The notes beneath the pieces are model-generated. The model saw nothing but the letters and a program-made list of their open reading frames with translations. It did not search any database and had not been told where the DNA came from. A stretch of DNA of 64,000 nucleotides from Deltaproteobacteria bacterium (GTDB lineage Bacteria; SAR324; XYD2-FULL-50-16), in NCBI GenBank assembly GCA_018657625.1, contig JABHWU010000025.1, positions 38,754 through 102,753 on the forward strand, in the 5' to 3' direction. Positions 53,727-62,339 of the stretch are shown piece by piece. The translations under genes and the position numbers were made by a program. Position 1 is the stretch's first letter. Each line of letters starts with the position of its first letter.

Positions 53727-54635
53727 ATGAAAAAAACGAAAGTGTTACTGGTTGATGATATTGAAATGAACCTGATTCTTCTTGAGGAAATGTTAGAAGA
53801 TTTGACCTTGGAAGTTATTAAAGCCCGATCAGGTTCAGAAGCAATTGAACTCGTCAGCCAAAATCGTTTTGCGCTAGTATTGCTGGACGTTCAAATGCCT
53901 GATATGGATGGGTTTGAAACTGCTGAGAAACTTTATCAAATCGAGGGAAATAAAGATCTTCCCATCATTTTTGTAACTGCAGTAAACATTGAAGAGCAAT
54001 ATGTCTTGAAAGGTTACCAATTCGGAGCTGTTGATTATATTATTAAACCCTTTGATCCTGTTTTACTGATTAGTAAAGTAAAAGTGTTCTGCAAACTGTA
54101 TGAACAAAATAATTTGCTGGATTTGAAAAATCAGGAGTTGCTAAGAATTGAGAAAGAACGCTCTCATTACAAAATATATTTGGAAGAAACATTGAAAACC
54201 AGAACAGATAAACTTTTGAATTTGAATAAAGCCCTGAAAGATGAAGTATTAGAGTGGAAACATGAAGCTCAGAGTAATAAAGGGGAAGACACTATTTTAG
54301 ATTGTTTTGAAAATAGCCATTTAGGGATGATTGTATTAACAGAAAATGGAACCAGGTTAGAGGTGAATAAAAAATTTTGTGAGTTGGTGGGGAACCAAAA
54401 GAGCAAAATAATAAATGCTGATTGGGTAAACTTGATTCACGAATCGAGTTTATCTGAATTTGAAACAAATCTGAATCAAATTCTCGAATCCGAAAAAAAA
54501 CATTACTCAGGAAAAGTTAATTTAAAAGGTATCAAAGGAGAGATTGTCAATACGAATTTTAATATTCAATTAATTCAATCAGAAAGTAAAAAAAATAATC
54601 TAATTTTTTTAACCGTCGAAGACTCCGCCCGCTAA
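53727..54635 (+). CDS. Response regulator with REC, coiled-coil linker and PAS domain
   Basis: The 302-residue protein (ATG at 53727 preferred over TTG at 53721) has a complete receiver domain: DD at 10-11, phospho-acceptor Asp54 in LLDVQMPDMDG, Thr84 and Lys107 in YIIKPF. A helical linker (about 125-185) and a PAS-like domain (about 190-300, IVLTENGTRLEVNKKFCELVG) follow. No histidine-kinase, GGDEF or DNA-binding output is present. It probably works through protein interaction. Its neighbours are flagellar genes, so motility signalling is plausible. Confidence 0.88.
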   Translation: MKKTKVLLVDDIEMNLILLEEMLEDLTLEVIKARSGSEAIELVSQNRFALVLLDVQMPDMDGFETAEKLYQIEGNKDLPIIFVTAVNIEEQYVLKGYQFGAVDYIIKPFDPVLLISKVKVFCKLYEQNNLLDLKNQELLRIEKERSHYKIYLEETLKTRTDKLLNLNKALKDEVLEWKHEAQSNKGEDTILDCFENSHLGMIVLTENGTRLEVNKKFCELVGNQKSKIINADWVNLIHESSLSEFETNLNQILESEKKHYSGKVNLKGIKGEIVNTNFNIQLIQSESKKNNLIFLTVEDSAR

Positions 54636-54665
54636 TCATATCAAAATATAAATGTTAAACCAATT

Positions 54666-54869
54666 TTTTTCTCCCATGTATTCTACCGAAGCGGGATTGG
54701 TACAATTCCTCTTCAGATGGAATCACTCTTGCTGAAGTCTGCGGTCTTACAACTTTTTATGGTGGTCATTATCTACCAAAAATATATGATTAAGGATATG
54801 ATAATAGGAATGGCTTGCAATGGTGATATTGAATTACAATCGATCCGGGCCTGCTGCTGTTTGTATTGA
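54666..54869 (+). pseudogene. Apparent remnant of a sugar ABC-transporter permease C-terminus
   Basis: An open frame without its own proper gene start (ATG at 54717, 50 codons to the stop at 54869) encodes hydrophobic residues ending VVIIYQKYMIKDMIIGMACNGD. This resembles the last helix and tail of carbohydrate ABC permeases (FxxxQKYxxxGxxxGAVKG). The rest of the gene is absent. It sits at the left edge of the sugar-catabolic island, consistent with a decayed transporter. Similarity is by eye and weak. Confidence 0.3.
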
Positions 54870-54917
54870 CTGAGTACACCTTCGGATCGATTGAAATCAT
54901 GTCCCGCTCATATTGTG

Positions 54918-55316
54918 TCATTTGCTTCGAATCTTTTTTACCAATTCTTCCGGTAATGCTGGAATGTAAATACATGCCATCCGCATGGTTTCTGGGCTTT
55001 CGTTGACACATTGATGCTTCTTCTCTGCTTTTGCATAGATAACAGATCCAGCTTTAAGGGGAGTCTTTTCACCATTTTCGTCTACTGAATGGCCGTATCC
55101 GGAACAAATAAAAATCAGTTCATCTACTGGATGCGTGTGATAATCAGTTTTCCCTTCATAAGGAAACAAAGTCGACAACAGAAAGGTAAAATCACCAACA
55201 TTATCACCGTCTGTTTTATCGAGGATGAGCTGTAAACTCCTATTATAAGGTTCAGGAATTACCTTTGATGAAATATCTTTCGAATCGAGCGTTTCAACTG
55301 TATAAGTTTTGCCCAT
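54918..55316 (-). CDS. Small cupin-domain protein
   Basis: The 132-residue protein is a single cupin with both motifs: YHTHPVDELIFICSGYGHSVD (motif 1: two His and one Glu) and GSVIYAKAEKKHQCVN (motif 2: His). Divalent metal binding is likely. An AGGAG Shine-Dalgarno precedes the ATG. It is the last gene of the minus-strand SDR/MoaD/AOR unit, 127 bp after the AOR gene. It may be a sugar or sugar-acid isomerase or epimerase, or a ligand-binding regulator; the substrate is unknown. Confidence 0.85.
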   Translation of the reverse strand: MGKTYTVETLDSKDISSKVIPEPYNRSLQLILDKTDGDNVGDFTFLLSTLFPYEGKTDYHTHPVDELIFICSGYGHSVDENGEKTPLKAGSVIYAKAEKKHQCVNESPETMRMACIYIPALPEELVKKIRSK

Positions 55317-55443
55317 GACATTACTCCTAAATTAAAATTTGCTTGTTTATAATTGCCGCCCACTATTAAGTATAATATGTTCAGGACATATTTTTTAAAC
55401 TTGAAAAAGCAGAGGCTGAAATAAAAAAAGTGAATTCAATAAG

Positions 55444-57255
55444 TTATTCTCTTCCTGGAATACCCGTTTCGCTCCAACCACGTTTTTCATAATACTCACC
55501 TAACCAGGTATGAACCGGTGGTAAGTGTTTATCCACGTTGGGATTATTTTCCATCTGTGCCAGAAATCGAGGTGGTAGTGTGTCGTCCTTGCGGCTAATC
55601 CCCAATCGAGTGTTATATTTACGTTTGAGATCAAAGATCCGCTCACCTACTTTTTGCAATTTCTCAACATCATAGGATTTTCCAGTGATCAGGCTGACCC
55701 AGGTAGCCAAGTTGGTCGCTGTTACCGCCTTGCCGACTTGACTAAATCGACACTGAACAAGTGCATCATTCATCGATTGGTAATTTTGCATGTTGATCGT
55801 GAAATCAACCAGGCCTTCGTCAGTGTAAGATGGAAACGGTTTTTCTTGTCCTAATTCCGGCATATAAAGAGCCAGTTCATAAGCATGTCCCCAACTGGCA
55901 TTATGGTCCCCACCTCGTGCGCCAGTTGCATAATTCAAAGCCTGACTCCAGAACCGTCGAGGATCATGGGCGGAGGTTTCCATACCTTTAACAGCAACCA
56001 CATATTCGATGGCATTTTGGCCAATTTTTTTTGCTGCTAAGGTGGATCCTTCGCCCAGTAATTTGCCAAACCCGTCTCTTTTACCAATCTTTTCCACCAT
56101 GGTTACCAGGGCTTCTGCATTTCCCCAGGTTAATTCAATACCATCGGTGTCTTCTTTGGTGATCAATCCCTTTTCATAACATTCCATGGCGAAAGCGATT
56201 ACTGAACCAGTAGACATTGTATCCAGGCCATATCGATTACATAAATCATTGGCTTTACAGATTGCCTCCAGATTGTCTACCAAACATTCTCCTCCCATGG
56301 TACCAACTGTTTCATATTCTGGTCCTTCCCCGTCAAGCGGTGCAAATGGACCCTCTGTGACTTTGACATGTCGTCCACAAACAATCGGACAGTTTCGACA
56401 TGCGGTTCGTCCGGTCAATACGGTATCAAACATGGCAGATCCCGATATTTTTGCCGCGCCTTCCCATTGACTACCCCGCCAGTTTTTAACTGGGAAATTT
56501 CCCATTTTTGAATAATTATCAACGCCACCTGCTGTTCCGAACTTTCGAAACGCTTCTGTCACTTTTTTAATGTGCTCAGAATATTCTTTAATGTTTGCCC
56601 TTAAACCATCCTTATCCGCAAGCGGTGTTTTTTGGGTTCCATGTACCACCATTGCTTTCAGGTTTTTTGAGCCCATTACTGCACCCATGCCAGTTCGTCC
56701 AGCTGATCTAACTTGAGTTCCAATATGTGTAATGCTTGCAATTCTAGTCATTTGCTCACCAGCCTGACCAATCACTGCAAAAGTGGCCTTTTTGCTGGTT
56801 TGGTTTTTTAACCATTCTGTAGATTCGATGGTATCCTTCCCCCAAACTGCTGTGGCATCCCGAAATTCAATGCCTTCATCATTGATCCATAAATAGGTCG
56901 GTTGTTCGGCTTTTCCTGTGATAGCGATACCGTCAAATCCTGTGGCTTTGAAATGTACCGCCCAGGAACCACCCACGTTAGATTCTCCCAATAATCCAGT
57001 AAGCGGTGATCTGGCCATCATATGATGCCGGCTTCCAGCGGGAACACCTGTGCCGGTAAACGGACCGGTAAAGGCCACCAAAACGTTTTCCGGTCCAAGA
57101 GGGTCTGTCTTTTCATCGGTTTCCTCCATTACGATTTTGGCACAAAGTCCTGAGCCACCCAGATATTTTTCAAAAACATCTTCATCGATGTTCCTTATGT
57201 CAACCCGCTTCTGAGTTAAATCCACCCAGAGCATTTTACCATGGTATCCGTACAT
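55444..57255 (-). CDS. Tungsten-type aldehyde:ferredoxin oxidoreductase (AOR family)
   Basis: The 603-residue enzyme oxidises aldehydes to acids with ferredoxin, using a tungsto-bis-pterin and a [4Fe-4S] cluster. The N-terminal domain (MYGYHGKMLWVDLTQKRV, YLGGSGLCAKIVMEE, LLGESNVGGSWAVHFKATG) is typical. RTACRNCPIVCGRHVKV supplies CxxCxxxC, and DALVQCRF supplies the distal Cys. AAAGGA precedes the ATG. It follows the MoaD-like gene by 87 bp and is part of the catabolic island. Substrate is inferred only from context, perhaps a sugar-derived aldehyde. Presence of the enzyme suggests anaerobic or microaerobic life. Confidence 0.95.
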   Translation of the reverse strand: MYGYHGKMLWVDLTQKRVDIRNIDEDVFEKYLGGSGLCAKIVMEETDEKTDPLGPENVLVAFTGPFTGTGVPAGSRHHMMARSPLTGLLGESNVGGSWAVHFKATGFDGIAITGKAEQPTYLWINDEGIEFRDATAVWGKDTIESTEWLKNQTSKKATFAVIGQAGEQMTRIASITHIGTQVRSAGRTGMGAVMGSKNLKAMVVHGTQKTPLADKDGLRANIKEYSEHIKKVTEAFRKFGTAGGVDNYSKMGNFPVKNWRGSQWEGAAKISGSAMFDTVLTGRTACRNCPIVCGRHVKVTEGPFAPLDGEGPEYETVGTMGGECLVDNLEAICKANDLCNRYGLDTMSTGSVIAFAMECYEKGLITKEDTDGIELTWGNAEALVTMVEKIGKRDGFGKLLGEGSTLAAKKIGQNAIEYVVAVKGMETSAHDPRRFWSQALNYATGARGGDHNASWGHAYELALYMPELGQEKPFPSYTDEGLVDFTINMQNYQSMNDALVQCRFSQVGKAVTATNLATWVSLITGKSYDVEKLQKVGERIFDLKRKYNTRLGISRKDDTLPPRFLAQMENNPNVDKHLPPVHTWLGEYYEKRGWSETGIPGRE

Positions 57256-57342
57256 TTTTTATCCTTTCTTGTTGATTAATGATCACAAAATTATTCACAG
57301 ATCTCTAATTATCCGATCCTTGACATTTCAGCCGGGTATTCA

Positions 57343-57612
57343 TTATCCACCGGTTGTCGGTAGTAAAACCGATATTTTGTCTTCCAATTCGATTAAATCA
57401 TCAATTCGCAACATGTGATTTGATCGATAAAAAGCAAGATTTGACAATAATTGTGTATCGCTTGTATCCGACCCATAAGGGATCAGATCTCCCAGATCAT
57501 TTTTTAGATTATCCAAAAGATTCTTTAAAGGAACCGGAGCTTCTATGGACATTTTTACAGAACTTTTTTTGGTGATACTTTTTAAACATCCTTCAAAAAT
57601 AAATTCAATCAT
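57343..57612 (-). CDS. MoaD/ThiS-like ubiquitin-fold sulphur carrier
   Basis: From the ATG at 57612 the product is 89 residues, beginning MIEFIFEG and ending LPTTGG. The C-terminal diglycine and beta-grasp pattern match MoaD-type proteins that carry sulphur for molybdopterin. A GTG at 57684 would add 24 residues of unlikely sequence. MoaD-like genes often sit next to AOR genes, here 87 bp upstream, and would supply the pterin dithiolene for the tungsten cofactor. No other mo-cofactor genes are in the window. Confidence 0.85.
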   Translation of the reverse strand: MIEFIFEGCLKSITKKSSVKMSIEAPVPLKNLLDNLKNDLGDLIPYGSDTSDTQLLSNLAFYRSNHMLRIDDLIELEDKISVLLPTTGG

Positions 57613-57750
57613 AACTATTAATCCGCTTTTTTCTAATATTGTCCGCACATTTTGAACACTTATATTCACAGGGGTATTTTCCACTGGCTGTGTATCGCTT
57701 ACAACAGTTTCGAACCTTCCAGGAAAACAATTTTGTCGATGATTCAGTGA

Positions 57751-58590
57751 TTATTCCTGTTCTTTCTGCAATCCTTCTAACAACGCATACTCTTCATCAG
57801 TCACTGTTTTATAACCGGGAGTCGGGAAAGCCTGAAAACCTCTACCACCATCATTATAAATTGACTGGCCGAAAATAAAATCTGAATCCGGTGAGGCAAG
57901 AAAAACCGCCAGTCGTCCACATTCGTTTGTTGTTCCAATTCTTCCCATTGGGGTTCTGGATAATATAGTATTCATTAATTGTTTGTCAGATCCGACCCGC
58001 CGCATTAAATCCGTTCCGATGGGTCCGGGTGCCAAAGCATTGACTTTAATATTATATTTGGCTAAGGCAACAGCCTGGACTTTAGTCAGTTGCTGAATAC
58101 CTCCCTTGCTGGTTGTATAAACCATTTGTGAATCAAGCGCCAAATGTGCGTTTACCGAAGACATATTGATTAATACGCCGCCTTCACCCTGCTTTACCAT
58201 TTGTTTGGCTGCCTTTTGCCCACCAAAGAACATTCCTCTTAAATTAATGTCCATAATTTTATCGTACTGATCCGGCGTAATATCAAGAAAATGAGTCTTA
58301 TCGGGATCATTAATTCCGGCGTTGGCCACGTAGATATCCAATCGTCCAAAATGTTCAACTGCTTTATTTATGATGTTGTCCAGGCTATCTAAGTCCCCAA
58401 CGTCACATTGAACAAAAAGTGCCTGTCCACCTAATTGCTCCAATTCAGCGACGCCCTCATTTCCCGTTTCCGGATTTCGGCCACCAATCACTACTTTAGC
58501 ACCTTCTTTTACGAACTCAGAGGCGATACCAAGTCCAATACCTTTTGTCCCTCCAGTAATAACGGCTACTTTATCCTGTAGTTTTGTCAT
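57751..58590 (-). CDS. Short-chain dehydrogenase/reductase (SDR), classical type
   Basis: The 279-residue NAD(P)-dependent dehydrogenase has TGGTKGIGLGIA (cofactor loop), DV in VQCDVGDLD, NAGIND, the catalytic Ser in INMSSVNAH, Tyr-Lys in YTTSKGG, and NALAPGPIGTD. Residue 37-40 context (GGRNP) suggests NADP or NAD use cannot be decided. A strong AAAGGAG ribosome site precedes the ATG. It is the first gene leftward from the shared operator region, ahead of MoaD, AOR and cupin. Substrate is probably a sugar, sugar acid or polyol. Confidence 0.93.
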   Translation of the reverse strand: MTKLQDKVAVITGGTKGIGLGIASEFVKEGAKVVIGGRNPETGNEGVAELEQLGGQALFVQCDVGDLDSLDNIINKAVEHFGRLDIYVANAGINDPDKTHFLDITPDQYDKIMDINLRGMFFGGQKAAKQMVKQGEGGVLINMSSVNAHLALDSQMVYTTSKGGIQQLTKVQAVALAKYNIKVNALAPGPIGTDLMRRVGSDKQLMNTILSRTPMGRIGTTNECGRLAVFLASPDSDFIFGQSIYNDGGRGFQAFPTPGYKTVTDEEYALLEGLQKEQE

Positions 58591-58616
58591 GCATGATCTC
58601 CTTTATTCTGGTAGTT

Positions 58617-58637
58617 CATTCAAAATAGTTTTGAATG
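58617..58637. promoter_or_regulatory. Inverted repeat before the SDR gene
   Basis: CATTCAAAA (58617-58625) and TTTTGAATG (58629-58637) are perfect around 3 bp, 27 bp upstream of the SDR start. It may be a hairpin in the leader or a regulator site; its arms face outward relative to the TTGAAT operators, so it is a different motif. Confidence 0.4.
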
Positions 58638-58759
58638 CGCAGCTTAATCAACCTGCACATTGATTATGTTTATTTAAAGTTCATCCGGATTAATCACTAA
58701 AAGGAACAACTCTTTGAAGTGACCAATCAATAAGTTTTTGTTAGTCGAATAATAATTAG

Positions 58760-58775
58760 TTGAATACGTATTCAA
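58760..58775. promoter_or_regulatory. Operator 1 of the catabolic island
   Basis: TTGAATACGTATTCAA is a perfect 16-bp palindrome with a central CG, in the style of LacI-family operators. It is the best copy of the motif repeated at 58825, 59043 and 59178. Confidence 0.75.
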
Positions 58776-58824
58776 TAAAAATACTATTTGTTTTTTATTA
58801 ACTTGTAAAGCAGAAAAATAGTTT

Positions 58825-58850
58825 TTGAATACAAATCCTTATGTATTCGA
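58825..58850. promoter_or_regulatory. Operator 2, spaced form
   Basis: The half-sites TTGAATAC (58825-58832) and GTATTCGA (58843-58850) lie 10 bp apart, one helical turn, with one mismatch. It may bind a regulator dimer in an extended mode or represent two half-sites. Confidence 0.5.
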
Positions 58851-59005
58851 CTGTAATTACAATTCACAAAAATAATCAAGGCTCTTTTTTCAAACGTAAA
58901 TTCAAAATCACATCATCCAAAATAATCTTTTAGTTCTATAGAAAACTTGAAGGTTGGTTTTTTTCTTGACAACAAATTACAACTTGCATAGGCTTATACA
59001 AAAAG

Positions 59006-59033
59006 AAAAGCTGCCATGGGGCAGTTTTTTTTC
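59006..59033. terminator. Terminator-like hairpin inside the divergent region
   Basis: CTGCC (59011-59015) and GGCAG (59020-59024) form a 4-nt-loop hairpin, extended by A/T pairs and a G-U pair. Eight T follow on the plus strand and a T-rich run on the minus strand, so it could stop transcription either way. There is no gene it obviously ends. Confidence 0.65.
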
Positions 59034-59042
59034 GATTAGGAT

Positions 59043-59056
59043 TGAATACGTATTCA
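59043..59056. promoter_or_regulatory. Operator 3 of the catabolic island
   Basis: TGAATACGTATTCA is a perfect 14-bp palindrome identical to the core of operator 1, located 10 bp after the hairpin. Confidence 0.7.
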
Positions 59057-59177
59057 CTAAAGCTTTAAGACCTTGAAACTCAGAAATTTGAATTTTCAGC
59101 TAAATTGATTAAATATTGCCGAAGTTTTATTAAAAAACCGATAATAAATCCCAAAGAATAAGAAATTAGATTTATTA

Positions 59178-59193
59178 TTGCAGACGTATTCAA
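59178..59193. promoter_or_regulatory. Operator 4, next to the lactonase gene
   Basis: TTGCAGACGTATTCAA matches operator 1 at 14 of 16 positions and ends 21 bp before the lactonase ATG. Binding here would block its expression. Confidence 0.6.
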
Positions 59194-59214
59194 AAAATTA
59201 ATGATCATTTTATA

Positions 59215-60114
59215 ATGAAAAAGATGAAAAACATAATTGAAGTACGAGATGAGCGATTAAATGACATCATTTCAAGCGATGCGTCTATTGAGTGTGTGGC
59301 GTCAGGATTTCGATTTTTGGAAGGTCCGATTTGGCACACGAAAGATCACCATTTGATTTTCAGTGATATCATGGGCAATGGTCTATACAAATGGAGTGAA
59401 GCTGATGGTGTTACTTTATTTCGGGAAAACAGTTACATGGCTAACGGTAACACATATGATCGTGAAGGACGCATTGTGACTTGTGAGCATGCCACGAGTC
59501 GAGTGACACGCACGGAACTCACCGGGGAAGTTGTCGTATTGGCCTCACACTATCAGGACCAGGAATTAAATAGTCCAAATGATATCGTCGTTAAATCAGA
59601 TGGAGCCATTTATTTCACCGATCCTAATCCGGGAAGAGGTCCTCGGGTCGGAGTTCCTCGAAAACAGGAACTACCTTTTCAAGGGGTCTATCGCTATACA
59701 GAATCGGAGGGACTCACCTTATTAGTTGATGATTTTTCCAAACCCAACGGACTGTGTTTTTCATTGGATGAACGTTATTTATTTATTAACGACACTGACC
59801 ACCAGCATATTCGCCGCTTTGACGTAAAATCAGATGGTACTTTGACCAATGGCTGTTTATGGGCCGATTTGACAGGAGAAGAACCTGGCGTAGCAGACGG
59901 AATGAAAGTAGATCAGGATGGTAATTTATTTTGTTCCGGTCCGGGCGGGATTCAAATTTTTGATGAGGATGCCAAGTTGCTAGGAAGAATTTTAACCCCT
60001 GAAATTGCCGCCAACTTCACTTGGGGGGATAAGGATCTCCATCGTATTTATATGGCTGCCTCAACGAGTCTGTATCGAATTAAAGTCAAGGTATCCGGGC
60101 GACCATTATTTTAA
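59215..60114 (+). CDS. SMP-30/gluconolactonase-family lactonase
   Basis: A six-bladed beta-propeller hydrolase that opens sugar-acid lactones using a divalent metal. The 299 residues have the metal ligands in FLEGPIWH (Glu), NSPNDIVV (Asn) and VADGMKVD (Asp), plus the repeated D-x-G blade turns (YKWSEADGV, YDREGRIV). ATG at 59215 or 59224 is equally possible, with no clear ribosome site. It is the first gene rightward from the shared operators and precedes a dehydrogenase by 24 bp, fitting an oxidative sugar route. Confidence 0.92.
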   Translation: MKKMKNIIEVRDERLNDIISSDASIECVASGFRFLEGPIWHTKDHHLIFSDIMGNGLYKWSEADGVTLFRENSYMANGNTYDREGRIVTCEHATSRVTRTELTGEVVVLASHYQDQELNSPNDIVVKSDGAIYFTDPNPGRGPRVGVPRKQELPFQGVYRYTESEGLTLLVDDFSKPNGLCFSLDERYLFINDTDHQHIRRFDVKSDGTLTNGCLWADLTGEEPGVADGMKVDQDGNLFCSGPGGIQIFDEDAKLLGRILTPEIAANFTWGDKDLHRIYMAASTSLYRIKVKVSGRPLF

Positions 60115-60138
60115 ACCAATTTAATTAAATAATTAAAA

Positions 60139-61197
60139 ATGAGCACAAATAAACATCTCATCAATCATAAAGAATTAGAATCATTTGCAGCTGAAGTGCT
60201 GGAAAAAGCCGGTTTAAATCAGGAAAATGCAAAGTTCTGTGCACAATCAATCATTGATACCAATTTATGGGGAATTGATTCTCATGGTATATTGCGTTTG
60301 CCGATTTATACCAAACGACTGCTTTCCGGGGCTATGAATGCCAAGCCTGAAATTAAAAAAATAAAAGGCTCACAACTGTTTGAAGTACTGGATGGAGATA
60401 ATGGACCTGGTTATTTAGTCGGTCGCGAGGCGATTAATCGTGCCATAGAACTAGCGGAAACAAATAATGTTGCCGCTGTAGGAGCCATAGGAAGTAATCA
60501 TTTTGGTGCCGCCGCTATCTATACCAGAATGGCAGCGGAAAAAGGAATGATTGCCATTGGTATGAGTAATGTGGTGCCAAATATGGTTGTTCCGGGTGGC
60601 AGCAAACCAATTACAGGAAATAATCCCATTGCCATGTCTGTGCCCACATATGGTAAATTTCCCTTTGTTTTAGACATTTCTTTGTCTGCCGTAGCTGGTG
60701 GTAAACTGTTACTGGCGAGTAAAAAGGGAGAAAAGATTCCTTTCGAGTGGGCGACTGATAAAGACGGAAAGCCAACGGATGATCCGGATAAAGGCTTCGC
60801 CGGTTTTCTGTTGCCCATGGGTGGGCATAAGGGATTTGGTTTGTCCTTGCTGGTGGATATTCTTTGCGGTGTCATTACCGGAGGTTCTTTTCAACATAGC
60901 TTAAAAGGGATGTATAAATATCCGGATGATCCCAGTTTAACAGGTCATTTTTTCATTGTAATCAATCCATTATCGATTATGAGTAAAGATGATATGAAAA
61001 AACGAATGGATAGCTTTTATCAAACCATCAAAGAATCACCAATGTGGGATGATGCTACAGAAATGTTGATGCCAGGGGAAATTGAATACAATACAGCCTG
61101 TCAAAGACGTGAGAAAGGGATTCCCTTGCCTTTAAATCTGATTGAAGAACTCAATCAGATTGCGGACGATTTAGGAACAAAAAATCGCTTATCTTAA
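60139..61197 (+). CDS. Malate/L-lactate dehydrogenase-family (Ldh/LDH2) oxidoreductase
   Basis: The 352-residue NAD(P)H-dependent enzyme has the type 2 family motifs: WGIDSHGILRLPIY (catalytic His), GPGYLVGREAINRAIE, IGSNHFGAAAIYTRMAAEKG, GGSKPITGNNPIAMSVP and GGHKGFGLSLLVDILCGVITG. This family covers malate, lactate, ureidoglycolate and 2-keto-3-deoxy sugar acid dehydrogenases, so the substrate is open. It lies between the lactonase (24 bp) and creatininase-like genes in the same operon. Confidence 0.92.
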   Translation: MSTNKHLINHKELESFAAEVLEKAGLNQENAKFCAQSIIDTNLWGIDSHGILRLPIYTKRLLSGAMNAKPEIKKIKGSQLFEVLDGDNGPGYLVGREAINRAIELAETNNVAAVGAIGSNHFGAAAIYTRMAAEKGMIAIGMSNVVPNMVVPGGSKPITGNNPIAMSVPTYGKFPFVLDISLSAVAGGKLLLASKKGEKIPFEWATDKDGKPTDDPDKGFAGFLLPMGGHKGFGLSLLVDILCGVITGGSFQHSLKGMYKYPDDPSLTGHFFIVINPLSIMSKDDMKKRMDSFYQTIKESPMWDDATEMLMPGEIEYNTACQRREKGIPLPLNLIEELNQIADDLGTKNRLS

Positions 61198-61266
61198 CTT
61201 AATATGTGTTATGATTCATTGAATTGAATCATCAAATTTAAAATCCGATCATTAAAAGAGGATATT

Positions 61267-62094
61267 ATGACAGAACGAAAATCAGTTTGGTTTCATGAAT
61301 TATCAGGAAAAGAAGTTGTTCAATATGCTAAAGAAGTATGTGATGTTGCGATTCTTCCCTTGGGCTCAATTGAGCAACATGGTCCTCATTGTCCCACAGC
61401 CAGTGACACATTGAATGCAATGGGCATGGCTGAAAAAATTGCTGAAAAATCAGGCGCTATGGTATTACCATGCCCTATGTATGGATCACATCCTTATCAC
61501 CACTGGAATATGCCAGGAACGATTCCGCTGACTTTTGAAACTCATACGGCTTTGATAATGGATATCGTGCGTGGTGCAGCTATTGCCGGATATAATAAAT
61601 TTATCCTATTATCTGCTCATGGTCAGGTTTCTTCAACCATCGTTGCAGTTCATAAACTAGGTTTGGAAGGCTATTTTACTTTATCTATGCACTGGTATGA
61701 CTTTTTGAGGGATAATCAGGATGTTTTAGAGGATAACATGTGGCATGCGGATGAAGCAGAAACATCTGTTGCGCTTCATCTTTACCCTGAACTGATTGAT
61801 ATGAGCAAAGCTGAAGCAGGCAGTTGTGAAGGTTTGATTGATCCTAAATGGAAAATTGCTCCAGGCGCGGCAGCAAAACCAGGTCAGATGTACCATTTTG
61901 AAGGCACCTTTGCAGAACCAGAAGTTCTTGAATTGGGCAATGGTGTTGTGGGAGATCCGACTAAAGCTACACTGGAAAAAGGTGAAAAACTGGTTAGCCG
62001 GTTAACTGGCCATGTGTCTGAGCTGGTTGCTGAAATTCGGGAAAGGTACCCTGTTGGTGTCAAACCAAGAGTTAGTGTTGTTCCAAGAGCGTAA
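61267..62094 (+). CDS. Creatininase-family amidohydrolase/hydrolase
   Basis: The 275-residue metal hydrolase has the creatininase motifs LPLGSIEQHGPHCPTASD, YGSHPYHHWNMPGTI, LSAHGQ and HADEAETSVALHL, which provide Glu, His and Asp ligands for two metals. Family members hydrolyse creatinine, and some hydrolyse 3-dehydro-scyllo-inosose in inositol catabolism. With a lactonase, dehydrogenase and isomerase-like gene beside it, a sugar or cyclitol substrate is likelier than creatinine. Its ATG follows AGAGGA. Confidence 0.88.
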   Translation: MTERKSVWFHELSGKEVVQYAKEVCDVAILPLGSIEQHGPHCPTASDTLNAMGMAEKIAEKSGAMVLPCPMYGSHPYHHWNMPGTIPLTFETHTALIMDIVRGAAIAGYNKFILLSAHGQVSSTIVAVHKLGLEGYFTLSMHWYDFLRDNQDVLEDNMWHADEAETSVALHLYPELIDMSKAEAGSCEGLIDPKWKIAPGAAAKPGQMYHFEGTFAEPEVLELGNGVVGDPTKATLEKGEKLVSRLTGHVSELVAEIRERYPVGVKPRVSVVPRA

Positions 62095-62109
62095 ATAGTA
62101 ATCGGAAGT

Positions 62110-62146
62110 GCAATGAAATCCTTTGGATTCTTAGGAATTTCATTGC
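62110..62146. other. Intergenic hairpin after the creatininase-like gene
   Basis: GCAATGAAAT (62110-62119) and ATTTCATTGC (62137-62146) pair perfectly with a 17-nt loop. There is no T run, so it is more likely a 3' protective structure than a terminator. A second hairpin at 62229-62274 (ATTCAGGGAAAA with TTTTCCCCGAAT, one mismatch) lies before the isomerase gene. Confidence 0.35.
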
Positions 62147-62339
62147 CACTACAAAACAGCTCTCTACCTAAGAAAATATTAAAAAATGCCGTAAAATATT
62201 TTGATCATGAAAAACAACTCCCTCCAGCTATTCAGGGAAAATGGGGTACTTAATAGTGCTCAATTTTCCCCGAATGGTATCTTTTATCAAAAGGGAATGG
62301 TTTATGATCTAAGTTCTATTTAAAAAAAGAGGAATATCA

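Larger units (their letters stand above)
58591..59214. promoter_or_regulatory. Divergent control region of the catabolic island
   Basis: This 624-bp region separates the leftward SDR/MoaD/AOR/cupin unit from the rightward lactonase/dehydrogenase unit. It holds four related palindromic sites (listed separately), one inverted repeat near the SDR start, and a terminator-like hairpin. TTGACA occurs at 58966-58971 without an obvious good -10. No coding sequence is supported. Confidence 0.7.

Noticed and set aside
58760..59193. GntR-type operator assignment for the repeated palindrome
   Set aside because: The central CG and half-site form fit LacI-family sites better than the GntR TNGTNNNACNA pattern, but neither is proven as no regulator is encoded here.
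62207..62323. 38-codon plus-strand ORF before the isomerase gene
   Set aside because: Weak start context, no recognised pattern and it spans an inverted repeat; more likely chance than a gene.
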